The notes below the pieces were generated by a model. That model ran no database searches. It was not told the origin of the DNA and saw only the letters and a list, made by a program, of their open reading frames with translations. Shown piece by piece: positions 54,457 through 62,494 of a stretch of 64,000 bases of DNA (within the stretch, counting starts at the first letter, position 1; the number at the start of each line of letters is the position of its first letter). Source of the stretch: Peptostreptococcus russellii (GTDB lineage: Bacteria; Bacillota; Clostridia; Peptostreptococcales; Peptostreptococcaceae); assembly GCF_900110295.1 (NCBI RefSeq), contig NZ_FODF01000004.1:62001-126000 (forward strand). Reading direction: 5' to 3'. A program made the translations under genes and the position numbers.

Positions 54457-55616
54457 GGTATAACCTCGCTTTCAATCAATATATCTCCATCATATTGAGA
54501 AATACTCTTTAAATTTAGATTAAATGCTTTGTTAGGACTTTCTACTCCTAAACCTGAAATTGGACTTTTAGCATTTTCTCCACCAAAGATTTTTCCTGCT
54601 ATATAGCTTTGTAGATCATCTACTATTCCTTCTTCAAAAGCAGACCAATTAAGACTTGCTCCACCTTCAATAATTATGCTATCTATATTCATCTCTCCTA
54701 AAGTTTTTATAAGCTCTTTTAATTTTATTTTATTTGTATTTTCTTGTACTATTACTTGACAACCCTTATCTAAATATTTCTTTATTTTTAAAAAATTCTT
54801 AGAAGCAGTCGCAATAATAGTTTTATATTCTTTTGCTGTTTCTACTACTTTTGAATTTAATGGAGTTCTTAAATTTGTATCGCATATAATTCTTGTTACC
54901 TTCTTTGTTTCATAAAAATCTCCATTTTTTACTATTCCATATTTTTCAAAATCCGACTCTAAAATCAAATTTTTTATTTCTTCCAGCCTAGAATTAAGCA
55001 TAGGGTCATCAGCTATAATAGTATTTACTCCAACCATTATTGCTGAATAAATATGCCTATCTAAATGCACTCTAGCTCTAGATTTTTCACCTGTTATCCA
55101 CTTTGACTTTCCTGAATAAGTAGCTATTTTTCCGTCTAATGTCATTGCATATTTCATCAAAATATATGGCTCTTTATTTTTTATATACTTGAAAAATACT
55201 TTATTTATACTATCGCACTCTTCTCTCATAAAGTCCTCAACAACATCTATTCCATTTTCCCTAAGAATCTTACAACCTTTTCCATAGACTTTTGGATTAG
55301 GATCTCTTGATCCAACAACTACTTTTTTTATTCCAGACTCTATAATTTTTTCTGTGCATGGTGGAGTTTTTCCATAGTGACAACAAGGTTCCAAACTTAC
55401 ATACATTGTTGCCCCCTCTAGATTTACTTTTGAAGATGCTATTGCATTTCTTTCTGCATGAAGTCCACCATACTCTTGATGGTATCCTTCTCCTACTATT
55501 TCTCCATCTTTTACAATCACTGCTCCCACAAGAGGATTGGGACTGACTCGCCCTCTTCCCCTCAAAGCAAGTTCCAATGCTCTTTTCATATAAACTTCAT
55601 CAATTTTAGATTCCAT
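54441..55616 (-). CDS. ribD: Riboflavin-specific deaminase/reductase
   Basis: RibD performs the deamination and ribosyl reduction steps of riboflavin synthesis. The 391-residue product has an N-terminal cytidine-deaminase-like domain with zinc ligands in GGLHAERNAI and SLEPCCHYGKTPPC, and a C-terminal reductase domain (RPYILMKYAMTLDGKIAT-like block, then IIEGGASLN). The ATG at 55614-55616 follows GGGGGT; the ATG four codons earlier contains that ribosome site and is rejected. First gene of the operon, downstream of an FMN riboswitch. Confidence 0.96.
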   Translation of the reverse strand: MESKIDEVYMKRALELALRGRGRVSPNPLVGAVIVKDGEIVGEGYHQEYGGLHAERNAIASSKVNLEGATMYVSLEPCCHYGKTPPCTEKIIESGIKKVVVGSRDPNPKVYGKGCKILRENGIDVVEDFMREECDSINKVFFKYIKNKEPYILMKYAMTLDGKIATYSGKSKWITGEKSRARVHLDRHIYSAIMVGVNTIIADDPMLNSRLEEIKNLILESDFEKYGIVKNGDFYETKKVTRIICDTNLRTPLNSKVVETAKEYKTIIATASKNFLKIKKYLDKGCQVIVQENTNKIKLKELIKTLGEMNIDSIIIEGGASLNWSAFEEGIVDDLQSYIAGKIFGGENAKSPISGLGVESPNKAFNLNLKSISQYDGDILIESEVIPCLQE

Positions 55617-55694
55617 TTTTACCCCCATTGATTTATTTCGAGTTTTATTTTGCTTTTAAAAAGCTAAAAATCTTCCAAATCCCTGTTTTTAAGC

Positions 55695-55725
55695 AAAATA
55701 AAAACCTCGAAGCTAAACTTCAAGG
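55695..55725 (-). terminator. Attenuator hairpin between FMN riboswitch and ribD
   Basis: CCTTGAAG pairs with CTTCGAGG (one G-U pair) around a five-base loop, followed by TTTTTATTTT on the minus strand. It lies about 200 bases after the aptamer and 80 before ribD, as expected for FMN-dependent transcription termination. Confidence 0.82.
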
Positions 55726-55932
55726 CCTTAGGATATTTGAATAATATGTTATCTGCTGTGATTAATGTTACTTTTAAAAAATAGCCGACTCTAGAAAAAG
55801 CAATAAATAAAATAAAAATATTTTATCATTGTATTCTCATTTTCATAAATCTTTACTTTAAAAATCCTGAAATGATAGAATCATTCCAGGACAAATCGGC
55901 ATACTAAAATATTAAACCACATATCATCATAC

Positions 55933-56039
55933 CATCTTCTTTCATCCAGACTATACTGTCGGCTCCGGAATCTAACCGGATCTGCTACTGCTCGCGGGCT
56001 TTACCGCCGGTGGGGACTCACACCCCGCCCTGAAGATTT
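55933..56039 (-). promoter_or_regulatory. FMN riboswitch (RFN element)
   Basis: On the minus strand the conserved RFN core is easily read: ATCTTCAGGGCGGGGTG, GAGTCCCCACCGGCGGTA, AGCCCGCGAGC, then the variable stem CCGGTTAGATTCCGG, AGCCGACAGTATAGTCTGGATG and the closing GAAAGAAGAT. FMN binding shuts off the downstream rib operon through the attenuator. Confidence 0.98.
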
Positions 56040-56056
56040 ATTTAATTGACAATTTG

Positions 56057-56085
56057 AGCATAACATACAATGTAAACGTTGTCAA
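56057..56085 (-). promoter_or_regulatory. Promoter of the rib operon
   Basis: Minus strand: TTGACA (56080-56085), a 17-base spacer ending TGT, and TATGCT (56057-56062). This puts the start about 12 bases upstream of the riboswitch. Confidence 0.85.
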
Positions 56086-56129
56086 TCGATTATATTTTTT
56101 ATTGTTTTTTCTTTATGTATTTTTTATTA

Positions 56130-57242
56130 TTAACTACTAGTTTTTTCTCTATTTAAAATCAAATATATCATCATAAATGCCACTGCCATCAATACTTCTA
56201 TGGATAATGCTATGACTGTTTCATTGCTATAAAAATTATTACTTGCAATAGCCAAGTTCACTTTGTGTCCCCAATACATTGGGAAGAATGAAGATACTTT
56301 TTTCAAGTATTCTGGCAAAAATTTAAGCGGTATAAAGACCCCTGAGAAAAATGAAAGAAGAAGGCATCCTGAGTTTATCAATATACTTGCCTGTGTATCA
56401 TTTTTTATTAAATCCGAGGTCAAACAAGCTAGTGCTGAAATCGGCATAATATAGAAAAAGCTTGCTATAGTATATTTTAAAACAGAAAAATCAATTAAAT
56501 TTTTATATCCATATAGTATTACTGGTAGAATCATAAAAAATAACCAAATTATAAAAACAAAAGCAAAATAAGATCTGTATAATTCTCTTTTAAACTTTTT
56601 AATTTTTTTTGATGATATTTTAATTCTATTAATTATTTCCTTTTCTTTAAATTTACTCTGAGTCTGGTATGCTGCGTATATAAGAACAAAGGTAATTACA
56701 TACAAATTAAAGTTATAGTAAGAATATATATCCTCTTCTAATTTTGCTTTATGTTTAGAAATTCCCGAATAATAATTTACTCTTATATCTGAATTTAGTA
56801 TATCGCTTATTTTTTTATCTACATCTTTGATTTTATACTTATCTAGCAATCCATTTATTCTTATGAATAGAGATATTTTTTCATTTACTGCCATTTCAAC
56901 TTTTTTATCATTACAATAATAATCCATATCCCCATTTCTTTTTATTTTCAAAACATATAATACATATTCTGAAACTATACTCTCTCTTATTTTTTCGGTA
57001 TCCTTTATTACCTTTTTTTCATTAAAATTTTCTTCTAAATATTTTTCTAATTTTTCACTTTCAACAGAGTCTGATTCATTTATTATTCCTATAGATATCT
57101 TCTTGCTTTCTAGATCATTATTATACTCATTGGATATACTCCTAGAATTTAACACTGCTATCAGTAAGAATACCAATATATAAACAAATATTGCTGTTGA
57201 GTTTTTCATTAATACCTTTAAATAGGCTTTAAATACTGACAT
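56130..57242 (-). CDS. ABC-2 type permease (LnrN/YhgE-like position)
   Basis: A 370-residue membrane protein. One N-terminal helix (about 15-30) is followed by a long extracytoplasmic domain up to about 175 and then five helices (about 178-195, 225-250, 258-275, 285-305, 340-362), the ABC-2 exporter layout. FSGVFIPLKFLPEYLKKVSSFFPMYW is the characteristic loop before the last helix. It overlaps the other permease gene by 14 bases, so both are likely subunits of one exporter. Confidence 0.83.
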   Translation of the reverse strand: MSVFKAYLKVLMKNSTAIFVYILVFLLIAVLNSRSISNEYNNDLESKKISIGIINESDSVESEKLEKYLEENFNEKKVIKDTEKIRESIVSEYVLYVLKIKRNGDMDYYCNDKKVEMAVNEKISLFIRINGLLDKYKIKDVDKKISDILNSDIRVNYYSGISKHKAKLEEDIYSYYNFNLYVITFVLIYAAYQTQSKFKEKEIINRIKISSKKIKKFKRELYRSYFAFVFIIWLFFMILPVILYGYKNLIDFSVLKYTIASFFYIMPISALACLTSDLIKNDTQASILINSGCLLLSFFSGVFIPLKFLPEYLKKVSSFFPMYWGHKVNLAIASNNFYSNETVIALSIEVLMAVAFMMIYLILNREKTSS

Positions 57243-58602
57243 TTTTTACCTCTTTCCCTTTTAGCTTATTTACTTTAAATCTATATGCAAAAGCTGTTGC
57301 CAAAATAGCAGCTATAGTTAGCAAACATAAATTAATAAAAAGTTTCCAGTACATATTACTACTATCGGTAATATACAGTGATAAAAGCATTCTCGTAATT
57401 ACAGTTGCAGGATTTATATAATTAATAATCGGCATTTTATTTAAAAGTGTTCCTAAAACATTTACAGACATCATTCCAGAAATAAAACAACTAAACACAT
57501 AGCAAGCTGCTGCCAAAGAGTACTTCGTAGATGTTTTAGCCTTTGTAACAATTGCCAAAAACATACCTATAAATATTGCCATAATATTGGAAATTGCTAT
57601 AGTCAATAAAACATATATGTTATTTCCAGCAAAAGGAACTTTTAGAAAGACTTTCATGTATAGATATAATAAAATAGACACAATTGTATTAAACAATACA
57701 TATACTAGCATCTCATTAAGAACTATTTTTTTTCTAGAAATAGGAGCAATTGAAGTCCTTACTACATGCTTAAATTCACTATCTAAGCTCATATCTTCAA
57801 CTACCGTAACACCAAAAGTTATTCCACCTAAACAGATCATTGCAATAAGTGCATAGAAAAATATGACATTAGGATTTTTTTTCTCCTCACCAAAAACATT
57901 TTTCAAAGTTATATTGGCTAAATTATTATCCAATATTTCTTTATCTTGAATTTTATATTTTTTCCCACTTGTTTCAAACTTATCATCGACAATATACCCT
58001 ATTGCCATAGAAGTTTGATTAATTGAATTCAATATTTCTTTGAGTATATCTGTTTCTTCCCCATTCTTTAAAATATTGATATTCAAACTCCCTAAGTTCA
58101 TCTCATTTATAAATATACTTTTTTTACCAAGATATAGCTCGTCTAAATACTTTTCTTCTCCTCTTGATAGTATATTATTTTCTTCTTGAAATTTTTTCAA
58201 ACTTATCTTTTGTGAAATATATTTCTTTTTTTCCTCACTACTTATTTTAGTATCAATAGCAAACTTACTAAATTTACTTTGAATTTCTTCTGAATTTACT
58301 ATTATACCACCATTTATATATGCCTTAATCTCACCATTTTTTAAGGCTTCCTCAGGATCTTTATATTCTTTTATTTTATATATATTTTTATCCCTGTATT
58401 TTATGCCAGATAAGATCTCTCTATAAACAGGACTCTCTACCATTATATTTATGCTTTCTAGTGTATTATTCCCTTTATCTACATTCTTTAGGGCAACTCC
58501 AAAAATTGTAGCTAATAAAAGTGGAAACAGTACAGTCCAAAAAATAACACTCTTTTCTCTAATGGCTCTTTTTACCAGATATTTCATTAAAAATATGTTC
58601 AT
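57229..58602 (-). CDS. ABC-2 type permease
   Basis: A 457-residue membrane protein with the ABC-2 topology. One helix near the N-terminus (SVIFWTVLFPLLLATIFGV) is followed by a large extracytoplasmic domain to about 250, then five or six helices. The ATG at 58600-58602 follows GAGGTGG located at the end of the ATPase gene; a longer frame upstream overlaps the ATPase and has no ribosome site. It is the second gene of the ATPase-permease-permease operon. Confidence 0.83.
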   Translation of the reverse strand: MNIFLMKYLVKRAIREKSVIFWTVLFPLLLATIFGVALKNVDKGNNTLESINIMVESPVYREILSGIKYRDKNIYKIKEYKDPEEALKNGEIKAYINGGIIVNSEEIQSKFSKFAIDTKISSEEKKKYISQKISLKKFQEENNILSRGEEKYLDELYLGKKSIFINEMNLGSLNINILKNGEETDILKEILNSINQTSMAIGYIVDDKFETSGKKYKIQDKEILDNNLANITLKNVFGEEKKNPNVIFFYALIAMICLGGITFGVTVVEDMSLDSEFKHVVRTSIAPISRKKIVLNEMLVYVLFNTIVSILLYLYMKVFLKVPFAGNNIYVLLTIAISNIMAIFIGMFLAIVTKAKTSTKYSLAAACYVFSCFISGMMSVNVLGTLLNKMPIINYINPATVITRMLLSLYITDSSNMYWKLFINLCLLTIAAILATAFAYRFKVNKLKGKEVKNVSI

Positions 58603-58612
58603 TATACCACCT

Positions 58613-59548
58613 CTATATATCTCTAAGTTTTTTCCCAGTAATTTCAAGAAAAACATCATTTAAATTGGGACTCTTCACTTCTATATTACTGAAAAATATT
58701 CCACTGTTTTCTAAGTAGGTTAAACAATGAGAAACTGTAATGCCCTTGGATATAGCTATTATAAGTTCCTCTCCTTCTAAAGAAATATTTAAAACTCCGT
58801 CTATTTTTCTTATATTTTCTATATCATCTTTAGATACGGATATATTCTTTATAATCAACATATCAGATAATCCAACTGCTTTTTTTAGCTCATCTTTTGA
58901 TCCAGTAATTAATATTTTCCCCTTATCCATTATAGATATTTTTTTACAAAGCATTTCTACTTCTTCCATATAGTGACTCGTATACAAAATTGTTGCACCT
59001 TCTTCATTCATTTTTTTTATTCCTTCAAGAATAAAGTTTCTACTCTGTGGATCAACTGCAACTGTTGGTTCATCAAATATTATTAATTCTGGTTTGTGAG
59101 CAATTCCACAAGCTAAATTTAATCTTCTTAAAAGACCTCCACTTAGTTTTTTGGGAATAAACTTTTTATAGTTTTCTAGCCCAACAAATTCTATTGCTTC
59201 ATTTACATATTTTTTTCTAACTTTTTTATCTGAAATATAAAGTCCACAAAAGAAATCAATATTTTCATAGACATTAAGGTCTTTAAATACTGATATTTCC
59301 TGTGGTACATATCCTATTTTTTTCTTTATCTTGTCGCTTTCAGATGACATTTCTTCACCGAAAATTTTAATTTTACCTCTATCGTAATTTATAATCGATA
59401 GCATCGAGTTTATAGTGCTTGTTTTACCTGAACCATTGGGACCAACTAAGCCATATATCTCTCCTTTCTCAATTTCAATATTTAAATTATCAACTGCAAT
59501 TAAATTATCATACCTTTTTTGAAGTTCTTTTATCTCAACAAGTAACAT
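58613..59548 (-). CDS. ABC exporter ATPase
   Basis: A 311-residue ABC ATPase that powers the two downstream permeases. Walker A is GPNGSGKTS, the signature is KLSGGLLRRLNLA (variant of LSGGQ), Walker B is LIIFDEPTVAVD, and the H-loop is in ILYTSHYMEE. The C-terminal extension of about 90 residues is typical of drug and antimicrobial exporters. The ATG at 59546-59548 follows GGAGGT; the upstream in-frame ATG contains that site. It is divergent from a two-component system that probably controls it. Confidence 0.92.
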   Translation of the reverse strand: MLLVEIKELQKRYDNLIAVDNLNIEIEKGEIYGLVGPNGSGKTSTINSMLSIINYDRGKIKIFGEEMSSESDKIKKKIGYVPQEISVFKDLNVYENIDFFCGLYISDKKVRKKYVNEAIEFVGLENYKKFIPKKLSGGLLRRLNLACGIAHKPELIIFDEPTVAVDPQSRNFILEGIKKMNEEGATILYTSHYMEEVEMLCKKISIMDKGKILITGSKDELKKAVGLSDMLIIKNISVSKDDIENIRKIDGVLNISLEGEELIIAISKGITVSHCLTYLENSGIFFSNIEVKSPNLNDVFLEITGKKLRDI

Positions 59549-59806
59549 TTCTACCTCCATTTTAAACTTTTAGAATCAATACTTTCTATTATTTATTTAC
59601 AAACTTTAACTGTAATTTCAGTATAGCATTTCAAATATTATATTATAAGTGAATAGACTCACTACTTAGCATTACATTTGTCACTTTTGAATTTATATTT
59701 ATAACTACTCTTCTTTTTAAGATAAAAATATATTATTATAATAATATGGCTAAATAAATATCTATTGAGTATTTACATAGTATAATCAATATATGGGAGG
59801 TGTAAT

Positions 59807-61006
59807 ATGACTTACAAAAGCTTTTTTCAAAGCCGAATTTTTATTATTTTGATATTTTTTATTTCTGTTACTATAATTTATGTTAATTATAGTAATTTAT
59901 ATGCCATTATTCCCATATTAATTGGATTAATAACAGCACTTTTAGGAATTTTCTTAAATAGAAAGTATCATTATATAGCTTTTCTCCTATTGTATTTTTT
60001 ACTTGTGTTTTTTAGCTTGAAATCACAGTTTTTAATTAGTGAAAATATTTTTACTGGATACTTTGTATACTTTCTACCTATGTTTTTAATAGTTGATAAA
60101 TCTTCTTGTAAAATATGTGAAGCCTCTTATAACTTGGCTCAACACCATAATAAGAAAACTATTAAGAATTATTTTAGTCTTAATTTCGTAGATTTATATA
60201 TTTATCCACTACTTTTACTTTTATCTTTATACTGTGTATATGAAGTTGACGAAAATATAGCCAATTGTTTTTTGTTTTTTTTCTTGAGTATTTTTTCCTA
60301 TGTTTTATCTATACTTATTCAGTACTCTAACCTTATGGAAAAAAACTTTTTCAAACTTTATTCCAACACTCAAAAGGAAGAAAATAATTTAAAAATAATG
60401 TATTCTGACTTAATTAATTCCCAAGATGAAAAGATAGAAAATGCTATTCTTTCTGAAAGAAATAGGATATCAAGAGATATACATGACAGTTTGGGACATC
60501 TTACCTCTAGAGGTATTTTGCAGATCGGTGCAATGATTGTTACAGAAAAAGATGAAAATAAAAAAGAACAACTTGTAGAACTAAAAAATACCCTATCAGA
60601 TGGAATGAATGAAGTTAGAAATAGCCTTCACAATTTTCAAAATGAATCCATCGACTTGGAAGCTGAACTTACAAATATGGTTAATTCATTTGATTTCTGT
60701 AGTATAAACTTTTTTTATTCTGTAAGTAGCGACCTAAGCCTTAAAGAAAAATACTCTATTATTTATATAGTCAAGGAGTCTCTTACTAATATTGTCAAAC
60801 ATTCAGATGCAGATAGAGCTGAAATAAATATTATAGAAAGTAAGGCTAAGATTTATATAAAAATATTTGACAATGGAAATACAGTGAAAAATTCTTCTGG
60901 TGGAATGGGAGTTTTCTCTATAAAAAAACGTGTTGAAGAACTAAAAGGCAACATTGAAATTTCAACTGAAAATGGATATAGAATGTTTATATCTTTCGAC
61001 ATATAA
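59807..61006 (+). CDS. Sensor histidine kinase, NarL/DesK type
   Basis: A 399-residue membrane kinase. About six helices lie in residues 10-175 with no large external sensor domain, which suggests sensing within the membrane. The phosphoacceptor His226 is in ERNRISRDIHDSLGHL (HisKA_3). The ATPase domain has the N-box KESLTNIVKHSDA and the G-box SSGGMGVFSIKKRV. The start has GGGAGGTG. It precedes the response regulator by 36 bases and is divergent from the ABC exporter. The layout matches linearmycin-resistance LnrJK-LnrLMN, but the ligand is unknown. Confidence 0.9.
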   Translation: MTYKSFFQSRIFIILIFFISVTIIYVNYSNLYAIIPILIGLITALLGIFLNRKYHYIAFLLLYFLLVFFSLKSQFLISENIFTGYFVYFLPMFLIVDKSSCKICEASYNLAQHHNKKTIKNYFSLNFVDLYIYPLLLLLSLYCVYEVDENIANCFLFFFLSIFSYVLSILIQYSNLMEKNFFKLYSNTQKEENNLKIMYSDLINSQDEKIENAILSERNRISRDIHDSLGHLTSRGILQIGAMIVTEKDENKKEQLVELKNTLSDGMNEVRNSLHNFQNESIDLEAELTNMVNSFDFCSINFFYSVSSDLSLKEKYSIIYIVKESLTNIVKHSDADRAEINIIESKAKIYIKIFDNGNTVKNSSGGMGVFSIKKRVEELKGNIEISTENGYRMFISFDI

Positions 61007-61042
61007 ACATATATTAAAAATTTATATTTTGGAGATGAATTT

Positions 61043-61684
61043 ATGAAGATACTTGTAATAGATGATGACAAAATGATATGTATTGCTCTAAAAACAATAA
61101 TTGAATCTGAAGATGATATGAAAGTTGTAGCGTCTGGCTACTCTTATGAGGATGCAGTTTCACTATTTGAAAAACATTCTCCAGATATCTGTCTATTTGA
61201 TATTCAAATAGGTGAAAAAAATGGGATAGACGCAATGAAGTATATAAAAAATAAAAATCCCAATGCAAAAATAATTTTCCTTACTACTTTTTTAGACGAA
61301 AATTATATAAAAGATGCAATCAACCTAGGAAGTCAAGGCTACATTCTAAAAGATGATTTTGAAAGCATATGCCCTGCTATTCGAGCTGTAAATGCTGGTC
61401 AAGTTGTTTTTGGAAGTAAAGTAATTGAAAATATAGGTCATATTAAAGATATGACTGCAAATAATTCAAAAAACACCAGTAATTCAAGAAATTTTGATTC
61501 TCTTAGTAGTCGAGAGCTTCAAATTTTAGAGCTTATTTCTCAGGGACTTAACAATAAAGAAATCTCTGACAAAATTTTTCTCAGCGAGGGAACTATAAGA
61601 AACTACATTTCCTCTATGCTTGAAAAACTCAATCTTAGAGACCGCACTCAACTAGCTATATTTTATATTAATTCAGATAAATAA
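61043..61684 (+). CDS. Response regulator, NarL/LuxR type
   Basis: A 213-residue transcription factor. The receiver domain has acidic residues D7-D9, phosphoacceptor Asp53 in ICLFDIQIG, Thr in FLTTFLD and the conserved Lys in YILKDDF. A serine/asparagine-rich linker (about 140-155) leads to the LuxR helix-turn-helix: LSSRELQILELISQGLNNKEISDKIFLSEGTIRNYISSMLEKL. It is phosphorylated by the kinase encoded just upstream and most likely activates the divergent exporter operon. Confidence 0.93.
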   Translation: MKILVIDDDKMICIALKTIIESEDDMKVVASGYSYEDAVSLFEKHSPDICLFDIQIGEKNGIDAMKYIKNKNPNAKIIFLTTFLDENYIKDAINLGSQGYILKDDFESICPAIRAVNAGQVVFGSKVIENIGHIKDMTANNSKNTSNSRNFDSLSSRELQILELISQGLNNKEISDKIFLSEGTIRNYISSMLEKLNLRDRTQLAIFYINSDK

Positions 61685-61845
61685 ATATCCAGTATTTATA
61701 CAAATTAATAGCTCCTTATTTATATATAATAAGAATTATTATTATAAAATTTGATTTTTTTGAGTATAAGACAAATTATATGGGTATTACTAAAAATAAG
61801 GAAATAGATAAAGAAAACTTTTATAAATTATTTTTATCTGTTTTA

Positions 61846-61875
61846 TTGACAATATAATTTTGAAATAAATATTTT
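61846..61875 (+). promoter_or_regulatory. Putative promoter of tpx
   Basis: TTGACA (61846-61851), an 18-base spacer and TATTTT (61870-61875), about 28 bases before the tpx ATG. The surroundings are very AT-rich, so the -10 choice is uncertain. Confidence 0.5.
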
Positions 61876-61902
61876 TATATAAAATTTAGGAGGATATAGA
61901 AT

Positions 61903-62409
61903 ATGGAAAAGAGATCAGTAACAACTTTCGCAGGTAATCCTGTTACTTTATTAGGCAAGGAAATAAAGGTTGGAGATAAGGCTCCTGATTTTACTTGTGT
62001 AAAGGGAGATTTAAGCCCATTCACACTGAAGGATGTTGAAGGAAAGATTAAGTTAATAAGCGTTGTTCCTTCTGTAGATACAGGTGTTTGTGAAGTTCAG
62101 ACTATAAGATTCAATAAGGAAGCAGCAGAGTTAAAGGACGTAGCTATAATAACTATAAGCTGTGACTTACCATTTGCACAGGCTAGATTCTGTGGAGATA
62201 AGGGAATAGATAATGCTATAGTAGTATCTGACTACAAGGATCATTCATTTGGATTAGGATATGGATTCTTAATGGAAGAATTTATGCTACTAAATAGAGG
62301 TATCCTAGTAATAGATAAGGATGATACAGTTAAGTATGTTGAATATGTTTCTGAAAATACTGAACATCCAAACTACGAAAAGGCACTAGAAGCTGTTAAA
62401 TCACTTTAA
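61903..62409 (+). CDS. tpx: Thiol peroxidase
   Basis: Tpx is a cytoplasmic atypical two-cysteine peroxiredoxin that reduces H2O2 and alkyl hydroperoxides with thioredoxin. The 168-residue product has the active-site PSVDTGVC with Thr60 and peroxidatic Cys63, the resolving Cys97 in ARFCGD, and the conserved SCDLPFAQ. The start follows a perfect AGGAGG. Codon use looks biased toward abundant codons, as in a well-expressed gene. It is monocistronic with a strong terminator. Confidence 0.96.
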   Translation: MEKRSVTTFAGNPVTLLGKEIKVGDKAPDFTCVKGDLSPFTLKDVEGKIKLISVVPSVDTGVCEVQTIRFNKEAAELKDVAIITISCDLPFAQARFCGDKGIDNAIVVSDYKDHSFGLGYGFLMEEFMLLNRGILVIDKDDTVKYVEYVSENTEHPNYEKALEAVKSL

Positions 62410-62439
62410 TAGAATGACTATAATATAAAATTTATATAA

Positions 62440-62470
62440 AAGAGGGTATCATCTGATACCCTCTTTTTAT
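62440..62470 (+). terminator. Terminator of tpx (bidirectional)
   Basis: AGAGGGTATC pairs with GATACCCTCT around a four-base loop, followed by TTTTTATTTT. The reverse side also runs into T-rich sequence, so it may also end the minus-strand permease gene. Confidence 0.93.
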
Positions 62471-62494
62471 TTTATAATTTCACTAAAAATCTAT

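Noticed and set aside
53855-54463. 202-codon plus-strand frame opposite ribE
   Set aside because: Fully antisense to an unambiguous riboflavin synthase; composition is that of a shadow frame.
61725-61760. PerR-box-like sequence upstream of tpx
   Set aside because: Several AT-only 15-mers match the TTATAATNATTATAA consensus at about 12 positions, as expected by chance in such AT-rich sequence, and they lie well upstream of the promoter.
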